A stretch of DNA of 8,491 nt from a bacterium (GCA_035370465.1 DAOOVW010000062.1:1-8491); one strand, 5' to 3'. Counted from the stretch's first letter, positions 1-7,028 are shown. The notes: generated from the letters alone by a model not told the origin. A program made the numbers and translations.

Positions 1-1
1 A

Positions 2-682
2 GGGGTAAATTTAACAATACCGCATAAAAAAGATGCTTTTTTTCTTGTTAATGAGGTTGGTGAAGAGGCAAAACTACTTAAAGTAATAAATACAATTAAA
101 AACGAAGATGGGAAATTAACTGGATATATAACAGATGGAAAAGGCTTTGTAAGGTCAATAAAAGAAGATGGGAAAATGAATTTAAAAGGAAAAAAAATAT
201 ATTTAATTGGTGCTGGTGGAACTGCATGGGCAATTAGTGGTTGTCTTATCAAAGAAAATATTAAAGGTATTTTTATTACTAACAGAACCTTAGAAAAGGC
301 AATTTTACTTAAAAAACATCTTACAAAAAATTTTAATTTTAACAATGTTGAAATAATACCATTTGAAAAAAGAAATGACATAAACTTTGACGAAATAGAT
401 GTAATTATAAATACAACATCTGTTGGTATGAAAGAAAATGACCCAATTTTAATAGAAGAAAAATTTATAAAGAAAAAATTTTTTATATATGATGTTGTTT
501 ATAATAGAAAAACGGAGTTGATTAAAACAGCAGAAAAATTAGGTCTTCCATATGTTAATGGTTTATCAATGCTTGTTTATCAAGGAGCAATATCTTTTGA
601 AATATGGACAGGAGAAAAAGCCCCTGTGGATATAATGAAAAAATCGTTATATAATTTCCTTAAAAATGGGGAGAAAAAATGA
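2..682 (+). CDS. aroE: Shikimate dehydrogenase AroE, 5'-truncated by the window edge
   Basis: AroE reduces 3-dehydroshikimate to shikimate with NADPH in the cytosol, step four of the shikimate pathway. The reading frame is already open at base 2 and gives 226 residues; the family is about 270-285, so some 45-60 N-terminal residues lie upstream. The fragment opens in the substrate-binding domain with GVNLTIPHK (catalytic Lys at fragment residue 9), then INTI (29-32) and TDGKGF (44-49, catalytic Asp 45). The nucleotide-binding part has GAGGTAWA (70-77), NRT (94-96, typical of NADP use) and NTTSVGM; the C-terminal MLVYQGAISFE (190-200) is also characteristic. The ATG at 176 falls inside the protein, so a start there would be wrong. 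One oddity: the usual Asn of the NTD motif is Ile 43. Its stop overlaps the aroC start (ATGA). Confidence 0.5.
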   Translation, partial: GVNLTIPHKKDAFFLVNEVGEEAKLLKVINTIKNEDGKLTGYITDGKGFVRSIKEDGKMNLKGKKIYLIGAGGTAWAISGCLIKENIKGIFITNRTLEKAILLKKHLTKNFNFNNVEIIPFEKRNDINFDEIDVIINTTSVGMKENDPILIEEKFIKKKFFIYDVVYNRKTELIKTAEKLGLPYVNGLSMLVYQGAISFEIWTGEKAPVDIMKKSLYNFLKNGEKK

Positions 683-1836
683 GATTTTTAACAAGTGGTG
701 AATCACACGGAAAATGTTTAGTTGGAATTTTAGAAGGAATGGTTGCAAATATGGATATTTCAATTTCTGAAATTAATAAAGAACTTGAAAGAAGACAAAG
801 AGGATATGGGCGTGGAAAAAGAATGGAAATTGAAAAAGATAAAGTAGAAATTATCTCTGGCATAAGAAATGGAAAAACAACAGGTGGCCCAATAGGAATT
901 ATTATTAAAAATAAGGACTGGCAAAATTGGAAAGAAATTATGGATATTGAAAAAGGGCATGGAAGAGAAAATTTTATTCCAAGACCAGGACATGCAGACC
1001 TGCCCGGATTTATTAAATATAAATATACTGGTTTAAGAAATGTTATTGAAAGAAGCAGTGCAAGAGAAACAGCAATGAGAGTTGCAATTGGAAATATCTG
1101 CAAACAATTTTTAAAGGATTTTAATATAAATATTTTCAGCAGAGTTATACAGGTTGGTAAGGTTAAAGATAAAAGTACATGGGACGAGGTAAAAAGAAAT
1201 TATGCTTTAATTGAGAAATCGGAAGTAAGAAATTTTATTAAAGAAAAAGAAATAATAAAAGAAATAGAAAAAGCAAGAAAAAATGGAGATACAATTGGTG
1301 GTATTTTTGAAATTATAATTGAAGGAGTGCCACCAGGACTTGGCAGTTATGTCCAATGGGACAGACGACTTGATGCTAAAATTTCATTTTATTTAATGAG
1401 TATCCCAGCGGTAAAAGGAATAAATATAGGTATCGGTTTTGAAGGAATTGAAAAATTTGGTTCTCAATTTCACGATGAAATTTATTATGATGAAAGTAAA
1501 AAAATTTATAGAAAAACAAATAATGCAGGTGGAATAGAGGGTGGAATTACAAACGGGGAAAATATAATTATTAGATGTGCATTAAAACCAATTCCAACAC
1601 TCAAAAAACCATTGAATTCAGTAAACATTAAAACATTAAAAGAAGAAATATCAATTTATGAAAGAAGCGATATTTGTGTTGTATTTCCTGCATCAGTTAT
1701 TGGTGAAAATATACTCTCCTTTTTAATTGCTGATGAAATTCTTAATAAATTTGGAGGAGATACAATTGAAGATGTAAAAACAAATTATAATTTTTATCTC
1801 AAATCAATATCAAAATACTGGTCAAATAAAAAATGA
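679..1836 (+). CDS. aroC: Chorismate synthase AroC
   Basis: This 385-residue enzyme converts 5-enolpyruvylshikimate-3-phosphate to chorismate with reduced FMN, the last step of the common aromatic pathway. Family signatures appear in order: SGESHG (6-11, catalytic His 10), RRQRGYGRGKRM (38-49), GKTTGGPI (65-72), RPGHAD (102-107, His 105), ERSSARETAMRVA (124-136), NAGGIEGGITNGE, KPIPTL, RSDICVV and FGGD near the end. Length and domain content are normal for a bacterial AroC. The ATG overlaps the aroE stop by 4 bases (ATGA) and has a good Shine-Dalgarno GGGGAG at 668-673, so it can be read both by reinitiation and independently. The late motif reads VFPASVIGE where many relatives have VPAAGVVGE, a minor variation. 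Identification is secure from the motifs. Confidence 0.5.
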   Translation: MRFLTSGESHGKCLVGILEGMVANMDISISEINKELERRQRGYGRGKRMEIEKDKVEIISGIRNGKTTGGPIGIIIKNKDWQNWKEIMDIEKGHGRENFIPRPGHADLPGFIKYKYTGLRNVIERSSARETAMRVAIGNICKQFLKDFNINIFSRVIQVGKVKDKSTWDEVKRNYALIEKSEVRNFIKEKEIIKEIEKARKNGDTIGGIFEIIIEGVPPGLGSYVQWDRRLDAKISFYLMSIPAVKGINIGIGFEGIEKFGSQFHDEIYYDESKKIYRKTNNAGGIEGGITNGENIIIRCALKPIPTLKKPLNSVNIKTLKEEISIYERSDICVVFPASVIGENILSFLIADEILNKFGGDTIEDVKTNYNFYLKSISKYWSNKK

Positions 1837-2363
1837 AAAAAAATATTATTCTGACTGGATTTATGGGAACAGGTAAAACACTTATAGGAAATATTGTCGC
1901 TGATAAATTGAATATGGAATTTATAGATACTGATAAAGTAATTGAGGAAAGAGAAAAAGATAGAATTGCGAGAATTTTTCAGGTTAAAGGAGAAGAATAT
2001 TTTAGAAAATTGGAAGAAAAAGTAATAAACGAAATATGTAAAAAAGAAAATTGTGTAATTGCAACAGGTGGAGGAGCAATAATAAGAGAAAAAAATTATA
2101 ACAACATGAAAAAAAGTGGAATTATTATCTGTCTTGAAGCAGAACCATCTATAATTCTTTTAAGAACATCAACAACAGAAGATAGACCACTACTCTTAAA
2201 AAATAAGGATGCAATTTCAACAATAAGATATTTAATAAATTCAAGAAAAAAATATTATGACAAAGCGGACTATAAAATAGATACAACTTCTCTTTCACCA
2301 GAACAAGCAGGCGAAAAAATAATTGAAATATGGAAAAAAGAAAATGAAAAAAATAGAAATTAA
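1833..2363 (+). CDS. aroK: Shikimate kinase AroK
   Basis: A 176-residue P-loop kinase that phosphorylates shikimate at the 3-hydroxyl with ATP in the cytosol. Visible features are the Walker A loop GFMGTGKT (9-16), the shikimate-binding DTD (32-34), FRKLE with Arg 58, the glycine-rich GGGA (79-82), DRPLL of the lid region (Arg 118), and SRKKYY with Arg 138. Length matches single-domain family members. The start overlaps the aroC stop as ATGA. The upstream stretch has no clear Shine-Dalgarno, so translation probably depends on ribosomes finishing aroC. The C-terminal tail is Lys/Asn/Glu rich and overlaps the aroB start. aroK and aroL type enzymes cannot be told apart from sequence alone; aroK is used as the default symbol. 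Confidence 0.5.
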   Translation: MKKNIILTGFMGTGKTLIGNIVADKLNMEFIDTDKVIEEREKDRIARIFQVKGEEYFRKLEEKVINEICKKENCVIATGGGAIIREKNYNNMKKSGIIICLEAEPSIILLRTSTTEDRPLLLKNKDAISTIRYLINSRKKYYDKADYKIDTTSLSPEQAGEKIIEIWKKENEKNRN

Positions 2364-3414
2364 AATTGAAGAGAAAAAAAAATCAATATGTTTTATTGAT
2401 ATTCCTTTTGAAAAAATACCTGAAAAACTAAAATCAAATGGTGATAAATTTCTAATTATAAGTGATAAAAATGTCTATCCTCTTTTTGGAGAAAAATTAA
2501 GGTCGGTTATTTCAAAAAATGGAGATGTCTATAAATTTATTTTGAAAAGCGGGGAAAACGAAAAAAACCTTAAAAATATTGAGAAAATACTTCATTATTG
2601 CTATGAAAATAATTTTTCAAGAGATGATACAATACTTGCTCTTGGCGGAGGAGTTATAAGTGATATATCTGGCTTTGTATCTTCTATTTATATGAGAGGA
2701 ATAAATTTCATCACAATACCCACCACTTTACTTGCTCAGGTTGATGCCTCTATTGGTGGGAAAACAGGAGTAAATTTTTACAATAAAAAAAATCTTATTG
2801 GAAGTTTCTATCAACCAGAATTTATATTTATCAACTTTGAAACATTAAAAACATTACCTGAAAGAGAAATGAAGCAGGGAATTGCTGAAATAATAAAATA
2901 TGGTGTTATAAAAAACAAAAAAATTTTTGAATTGCTTGAAAAAAATAAAGAAAATATAAAAAAATATCTACCAGAAATTGTTGAAAAATGTGTCAAAATA
3001 AAAGGTGATATTATTAAAAAAGATGAAAAAGAAAAAACAGGACTTCGCGAAGTATTAAATTTTGGGCATACAATTGGACATGCAATTGAGGTATTAGATA
3101 ATTATAAATTCAATCACGGTGAAGCAATTGCAAATGGGATGGTATATGAAACATTTATTGCCTTTAAACTTGGCTTTTGTGAAAAAGCGACATATGAGAG
3201 AATAAAAAATATTGTAAGTAGTTTCAATTTTCCCGAATTTAAAGGTAAAAATAACATAGATAAAATAATTGAAAATTTATGGTATGATAAAAAAGTGAGA
3301 AAAGGGAATTTGAGATTTGTTCTACCAGAAAAAATTGGAAAAGTTAAAACAGGAGTAGTTGTAAAAGAAGAAATAATAAAAAAAACATTTTTAGAGGAAG
3401 AAAATAATGGATGA
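2344..3414 (+). CDS. aroB: 3-dehydroquinate synthase AroB
   Basis: AroB cyclises DAHP to 3-dehydroquinate using NAD and a divalent metal, the second step of the pathway. With the ATG at 2344 the protein has 356 residues, the usual length. Motifs include SGENEKNLKNIEKIL (69-83), the NAD-binding LGGGVISDISGF (100-111), IPTTLLAQVDASIGGKTGVN (125-144), and KQGIAEIIKYG with metal ligand Glu 182. FGHTIGHAIE (His 242) and NHGEAIANGM (His 258) supply the other two ligands, at the family's 16-residue spacing. A TTG at 2323 could add seven Lys-rich residues, but it is a weaker codon and lies deeper in aroK; the ATG is preferred because IEIKIEE is a normal first strand. With that start the gene overlaps aroK by 20 bases. 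Its stop overlaps pheA by 8 bases. Confidence 0.5.
   Translation: MKKIEIKIEEKKKSICFIDIPFEKIPEKLKSNGDKFLIISDKNVYPLFGEKLRSVISKNGDVYKFILKSGENEKNLKNIEKILHYCYENNFSRDDTILALGGGVISDISGFVSSIYMRGINFITIPTTLLAQVDASIGGKTGVNFYNKKNLIGSFYQPEFIFINFETLKTLPEREMKQGIAEIIKYGVIKNKKIFELLEKNKENIKKYLPEIVEKCVKIKGDIIKKDEKEKTGLREVLNFGHTIGHAIEVLDNYKFNHGEAIANGMVYETFIAFKLGFCEKATYERIKNIVSSFNFPEFKGKNNIDKIIENLWYDKKVRKGNLRFVLPEKIGKVKTGVVVKEEIIKKTFLEEENNG
3393..3400 (+). promoter_or_regulatory. Ribosome binding site of pheA
   Basis: AGAGGAAG lies six bases before the pheA ATG and inside the end of aroB. It is the clearest Shine-Dalgarno in the operon apart from that of aroC, and it fixes the pheA start at 3407 despite the 8-base overlap with aroB. 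Confidence 0.5.
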
Positions 3415-4483
3415 AATTGAAAGAAAAAGGGAAGAAATTGACCAGATTGATAAAAAACTTCTTGAACTTTTAGACCTTCGGGCTGAAAAAGTCAAGGAAA
3501 TAACTGATATTAAAAATAAAAACAATAAACCAATTTTTGACCCTTCAAGAGAAAAAAGAATTATAGAAAAACACATTGAAAAAAGATTTAAGTATCTAAA
3601 AAAAGAAGATATTGAGTTAATAATGTCCACAATTTTCAAAATTTATAGAGGATTTTTTAAACCATTAAATATATCCTTTCTTGGTCCGGAAGGGACTTTT
3701 ACACATCAGGCAGCACTCAGAAAATTTGGTAATAAATGCAACTTTATTTCAGCAAAAACAGTTGAGGATATTTTTAAAGAAGTGGAAAAAGATAGAGTTG
3801 ATTATGGTGTTGTTCCAATTGAAAATTCTGTGGAAGGAGTGGTTACATATACAATAGATATGTTTCTTGAAAGCAATTTAAAAATAACATCGGAAATTTT
3901 ACTTGAAATTCATCATTATCTTCTTTCAAATGAAAGTTCATTAAAAAAAATTAAAAAAATTTATTCTCATCCTCAGGCATTTGCTCAATGTAGAAAGTGG
4001 TTATTATCAAATTTAGAAAATGTTGAATTGATAGAAACAGAAAGCACCACAAATGCTGTAAAAAAAGCGAAGAAAATGAAAAATACAGGAGCAATTGGTT
4101 CTGAAATTGCTTCATCTCTTTATAAATTACCTGTCCTGGCTGAAAAAATAGAGGACTTTACTGAAAACATAACAAGATTCCTTGTGATAGGAAATGACTC
4201 TCCAAAAATGACAGGAAAAGATAAAACATCAATAATTTTCTCTATAAAAGATAAAGTCGGTGCTCTTTATGATTCTTTATATCCATTTAAAGAAAAAGGA
4301 ATTAACTTAACACGATTAGAATCAAGACCAAGTAAAAAAAGAGCATGGGATTATGTATTTTTTGTTGATTTTATTGGTCATTGTGATGAAGATAAAGTTC
4401 AAAGTGCATTAGAAGAACTTGAAAAAAATTGTGTATTTTTAAAAGTTTTAGGTTCTTACCCATTAGAAAACAAAGAAAAATAG
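3407..4483 (+). CDS. pheA: Bifunctional chorismate mutase / prephenate dehydratase (P-protein)
   Basis: A 358-residue enzyme taking chorismate to prephenate and then phenylpyruvate, the branch to phenylalanine. Residues 1-85 are an AroQ-type helical chorismate mutase: Arg 8, Arg 25, Lys 36, Asp 45, Arg 48 and Glu 49 sit at the E. coli positions minus three. Residues about 89-262 are prephenate dehydratase, with FLGPEGTFTH (91-100), VPIENSVEG (137-144), SHPQAFAQC (187-195), GSEIAS (231-236) and ENITRF (253-258). Residues 273-355 form an ACT domain with GAL (285-287) and ESRP (305-308), the phenylalanine-sensing motifs, so feedback inhibition by Phe is expected. The Ser/Gln normally closing the mutase active site are not evident (FFKPL at 83-87). 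The start has a strong AGAGGAAG at 3393-3400. It is the last operon gene; its stop is TAG. Confidence 0.5.
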   Translation: MDEIERKREEIDQIDKKLLELLDLRAEKVKEITDIKNKNNKPIFDPSREKRIIEKHIEKRFKYLKKEDIELIMSTIFKIYRGFFKPLNISFLGPEGTFTHQAALRKFGNKCNFISAKTVEDIFKEVEKDRVDYGVVPIENSVEGVVTYTIDMFLESNLKITSEILLEIHHYLLSNESSLKKIKKIYSHPQAFAQCRKWLLSNLENVELIETESTTNAVKKAKKMKNTGAIGSEIASSLYKLPVLAEKIEDFTENITRFLVIGNDSPKMTGKDKTSIIFSIKDKVGALYDSLYPFKEKGINLTRLESRPSKKRAWDYVFFVDFIGHCDEDKVQSALEELEKNCVFLKVLGSYPLENKEK

Positions 4484-4525
4484 TAAAATGTAAAACTAAA
4501 AGCGGAAAAGTTAAAGATACAACTT

Positions 4526-4543
4526 AAAATTTAAAAAATTTTT
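4526..4543 (+). terminator. Weak candidate terminator after pheA
   Basis: AAAATTT (4526-4532) can pair with AAATTTT (4536-4542) around a 3-nt loop, followed by one more T and then G. It lies about 40 bases after the pheA stop, where an operon terminator would be expected, but the stem is all A-T and the T-tract is short. It may be only A/T-rich sequence. Confidence 0.5.
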
Positions 4544-4556
4544 GTCCTTTGTTCTT

Positions 4557-4581
4557 CGTCCGCTAAAAAGCGCATCGGACG
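4557..4581. repeat. Hairpin at the left edge of the GC-rich block
   Basis: CGTCCG (4557-4562) pairs with CGGACG (4576-4581) around a 13-nt loop. CGCTAAAA occurs as a direct repeat at 4561-4568 and 4580-4587, so the hairpin is embedded in a short partial tandem duplication. No U-tract follows, so it is not a standard terminator. Confidence 0.5.
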
Positions 4582-4787
4582 CTAAAATACGCGTTTTGAA
4601 TCCGCCTCATTCGATACAAAACATGGCGAATCCGCTGCGATTTTTGGCGTAAAGATGGACTGGCAGTACTTTCCAGGGGAAGAAGCAATTTTCTCCCTTT
4701 CTTAAACCGACTGAAGTTGCTTACCTTGTTTCTCAGAGTTGGTGTTTAACGTTTTTTCCAAGCACAACGGAGAGGAATTTTACGTTT

Positions 4788-4841
4788 CCCCCTTTTAGAA
4801 AGGCCTGTCCGACGCGCATTTTGGCGGAGGGATTAAGGGGG
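4788..4841. repeat. Long-loop hairpin CCCCCTT / AAGGGGG
   Basis: A 7-bp perfect stem (4788-4794 with 4835-4841) encloses the right arm (4807-4828) of the 22-bp imperfect inverted repeat. Pyrimidine/purine arms of this CCCCCTT type are common in dispersed intergenic repeats of A+T-rich bacteria, from general recollection, not from a search. Confidence 0.5.
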
Positions 4842-4885
4842 ATTTCAGCAAGCACAACGGGGTTAGGAATCTGTGTCATAAATAG

Positions 4886-4905
4886 AAAAAATAATTATTT
4901 TTTTT
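4886..4905. terminator. A/T palindrome with T-tract, possible bidirectional terminator
   Basis: An 18-bp perfect palindrome (4886-4903) is centred between 4894 and 4895 and extends into a run of eight Ts (4898-4905). It lies between the aro operon and the converging IS1182 transposase pseudogene, where a bidirectional terminator would fit. The stem has no G-C pair, so it would be weak. Confidence 0.5.
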
Positions 4906-5055
4906 CAAAATGTTCAACAAAAACCTTTAAAAATTATACTTATCTTTTTATTTCTTTTTTGTTCTAATACATCTATTTACTCCAACTTCCTTTTTTCTAA
5001 CTATTATTAAAGAAAAAATTCCTAATTTTCTTTATTTCTATCTTCCTATTTTTTT

Positions 5056-6577
5056 CTATGTTGCACCTATTGATAATACTTCTCTTTCTCTTAACAACTC
5101 TCCTAATTTCTTTCCACTCTTTCTTACAAATTTTGCTATCTTCAAAAGATTATGGGCTGTACACATCAATGAAAATTCCCCTCTTACTTTCTCTTTCCCT
5201 CTTAGTACAAATTCCCTAAATCCTAAATTCTGACTTAAATTCCCAAAAACTGGTTCTAATGTTATTTTACGTATCCCATATATCTCTTTCCCTTCTTCTG
5301 TTGATAACTTCTCCCTCATTTCTTTAAACAATCCTTCATGCTCTGATATTGATATATGTCTACCTCTTGGGCTGGTTGTACATACCCCATAATACTCACA
5401 CTTCTTACATTCCCTAACATTCCCATATGTATCATATACTACTTCCCTGTGTTTGCTTCTCCCTATATGATGCAACTCCTGTCCACCTGGACAAATTAAT
5501 ATCTTTTCCTTTTTATTATATATAAAATTACTTTTATCAAATCTATTATCCTGTTTATGTGAACTACCTATCCCTTTCCTGTTTTGTTATGTTATTACAT
5601 CTGGTATATATGCCTCTATTTTCTCTTTATATTCCTTCCTTTCTAATGAAGCAAAATTCTTACCACTACTATATCCACTATCTGCAACTATATTTATCTT
5701 TTCCCTCTTCTCAGGTACTACTTTTTCTATATTCTTTAATACTTCTTCTACCATCGGTATCAATTGACAACAATCACTCTGCTTCTCTGTTACATCATTA
5801 GCCACTATCACTTACTCCTTTGAATCTACTGCTGTATGTGCTCTATAACCATGTATTTTCCTTGTCTTGTCTTGTCTTGTCTTTCTGAAATTCTACCGAT
5901 GCATCTGTAAGATTTATTTTCTTCTTTTTCCCCTCTCTTAACTTCTTCTTACTTTCTTCCAATTTCTTTATCTCCTTTTCTATCTCCTTTATCCTTTTTT
6001 CTTTCTCTCTTATTCCTTCCGGAAGCACATTCCCACTTTTTTCACTCCCATATCTCTTGTCTTCTTCTTCATCTACCTGCTCTGCCCTCTCTAAATACTC
6101 CTTTATCGCTCCTTCTAATTCCTCCTACTCCTTTATTATCTCTTCTTCTGTATATGTCCTTTCACTACTTGCATTCCCTTTCATTACTTTGCTATCTATT
6201 GATATCGTCCCTAATCGTGTCATCCCTATTCTGTTACATATCTGTAATATCTCTACAAATGTATCCCTTAACGCATTTATATTCTTCCGACGAAATTCTG
6301 ATATCGTCTTGAAATCCGGCTTCTCCATACCTGATAAGTATATAAACGCTATATCACTTCTAAGTTTCTCCTCTATTTTCCTTGAACTATATACCTTTGT
6401 CGCATATCCATAAAACCATATCTTTATCATCAATGCCGGATGATATGACGGATTCCCTACACTCGGTATATTCTTATAATAAGAACTTAAATCTATCTCA
6501 TCTACTACATGTGCTAAATGTCCTTCTTCTAAATAATCCCCTACCGATGCAGGAAATAAAAGCTGACTCTTTAAAGG
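5056..6577 (-). pseudogene. IS1182-family DDE transposase, main body (broken; first nine codons lie at 8323-8349)
   Basis: Read on the minus strand from 6577, this is an IS1182 transposase without its first nine codons. It starts PLKSQLLFPASVGDYLEEGH, then YHPALMIKIWFYGYATK and SSRKIEEKL of the N-terminal domain. The catalytic triad is intact: Asp in TISIDSKVM (6194-6196), Asp in IVADSGYSSG (5680-5682) and Glu in TLEPVFGNLSQNLGF (5254-5256). A Lys/Glu-rich, probably coiled-coil insertion is encoded at about 5925-6030, and a Cys cluster CKKCEYYGVC near 5400. Lesions are in-frame TAG at 6125-6127, TAA at 5812-5814 and TAA at 5587-5589, each one C-to-T step from a Gln codon, plus a frameshift in the pentanucleotide repeat at 5861-5880. 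Reverting these and adding the separated start gives about 512 residues, normal for the family. The product ends LSIGAT. It would have cut and pasted the outer element; it is inactive now. Confidence 0.5.
5861..5880. repeat. Pentanucleotide microsatellite (CTTGT)x4 inside the IS1182 transposase
   Basis: Four perfect CTTGT units (plus a partial CTT) read GACAA repeats on the coding strand. With two units the protein reads QKDKTRKIHGYRAHTAVD, matching the conserved DKTR...GY region of the family. With four units (+10 bases) the frame shifts and reaches TAG shortly afterwards. Slippage expansion is therefore the apparent cause of the frameshift. Confidence 0.5.
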
Positions 6578-6619
6578 TTTTAATTTTAAGGAAGGGTAAA
6601 GAAAGCGGATATTTTTCCT

Positions 6620-6634
6620 GCTCTTTATAAGAGC
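6620..6634. repeat. Subterminal hairpin near the left end of the IS110 element
   Basis: GCTCTT (6620-6625) pairs perfectly with AAGAGC (6629-6634) around a 3-nt loop, about 42 bp inside the left end. The following GCGAGAC (6633-6639) is complementary to GTCTCGC at 6944-6950, a possible long-range closing pair around the structured region. A protein-binding or RNA role is unproven. Confidence 0.5.
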
Positions 6635-6799
6635 GAGACGGAGTTTGCTTCTTTCTCCTTCTTGTTTTTTGTGTTTTAATATATCAGTAAACAGGGAAAA
6701 GAGAGTAGCACGTTTTCCTTACCCTTTAAAAGGGAATAAAATGAGAGCATTCTACGGAAAACTTTATGGAGTAGTTACTGAAAATAACGGAAATTACGG

Positions 6800-6960
6800 C
6801 TTTGTCCATTTGAATAGACCAAATGGCTCTGACCGAATATCAAAAGCAAGGTTACAGACCATAAAGTTTCCTGTTTTCTCTTTATCTGACACAAAAGAGA
6901 TTAAATCTCTTTTCCTAAAAAATTCAGGTGTCAGAAAGGAGGTGTCTCGCCCATTGGGCT
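6800..6960 (+). ncRNA. Candidate IS110 bridge-type RNA in the transposase upstream region
   Basis: Consecutive stem-loops can be read directly. CCATTTG/CAAATGG (6806-6812 with 6820-6826) has 7 bp and a 7-nt loop. ATAAAG/CTTTAT (6861-6866 with 6880-6885) has a 13-nt loop. Abutting it is a 16-bp stem made of CTGACAC+AAAAGAGAT (6886-6901) and ATCTCTTTT (6905-6913) plus GTGTCAG (6928-6934), with a 14-nt bulge on the 3' side (6914-6927). GCCC/GGGC (6949-6952 with 6956-6959) follows. IS110-group elements are known to encode a bridge RNA between the left end and the transposase, with internal loops that pair with target and donor ends; position and architecture here fit. Limits, promoter and guide assignments are inference. 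An open frame also crosses the region, so a coding role is not fully excluded. Confidence 0.5.
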
Positions 6961-6999
6961 ACGACCGACGGCTACTCCCTTATCTCTGGTTATCACCTT

Positions 7000-7020
7000 C
7001 TCCTTCTTTTTCAAAAGGAG
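7000..7020 (+). promoter_or_regulatory. Ribosome binding site hairpin of the IS110 transposase
   Basis: AAGGAG (7015-7020) lies 8 bases before the ATG at 7029 and fixes the start there. The same bases can pair with CTCCTT (7000-7005) around a 9-nt loop, so the site could be hidden in a hairpin that limits transposase translation. Such occlusion is common in insertion sequences but is only inferred here. Confidence 0.5.
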
Positions 7021-7028
7021 AAAATAAA

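Larger units (their letters stand above)
4544..4875. repeat. Gene-free, higher-GC intergenic block with inverted and direct repeats
   Basis: No reading frame of useful length exists here. G+C is clearly above the surroundings (49 of 100 bases at 4551-4650, against roughly a quarter in the aro genes by eye). Internal structure: 4559-4580 matches the reverse complement of 4807-4828 at 19 of 22 positions; GAATCCGC occurs at 4598-4605 and 4628-4635; CAAGCACAACGG occurs at 4759-4770 and 4849-4860, each followed by AGGAAT; and CCCCCTT (4788-4794) can pair with AAGGGGG (4835-4841). The composition and symmetry suggest a copy of a dispersed intergenic repeat or a MITE-like element rather than a decayed gene. 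Other copies cannot be seen within this window, so this is inference. Confidence 0.5.

Noticed and set aside
660..1103. Open frames on the minus strand within aroC (also 760-993)
   Set aside because: They are antisense to a secure chorismate synthase and show no family features or start signals.
5559..5801. Plus-strand open frames over the IS1182 transposase (also 6057-6413 and 6382-6630)
   Set aside because: They are Ser/Leu/Tyr-rich antisense shadows of the transposase read on the minus strand.
5861..5880. CRISPR-like array
   Set aside because: The repeat is a five-base tandem microsatellite without spacers.
5587..6127. Reassignment of TAA/TAG to Gln in this organism
   Set aside because: aroK ends at TAA, pheA at TAG and the IS110 frame at TAA, all at family-appropriate lengths, and the IS1182 gene also has a frameshift, so ordinary decay is the better explanation.
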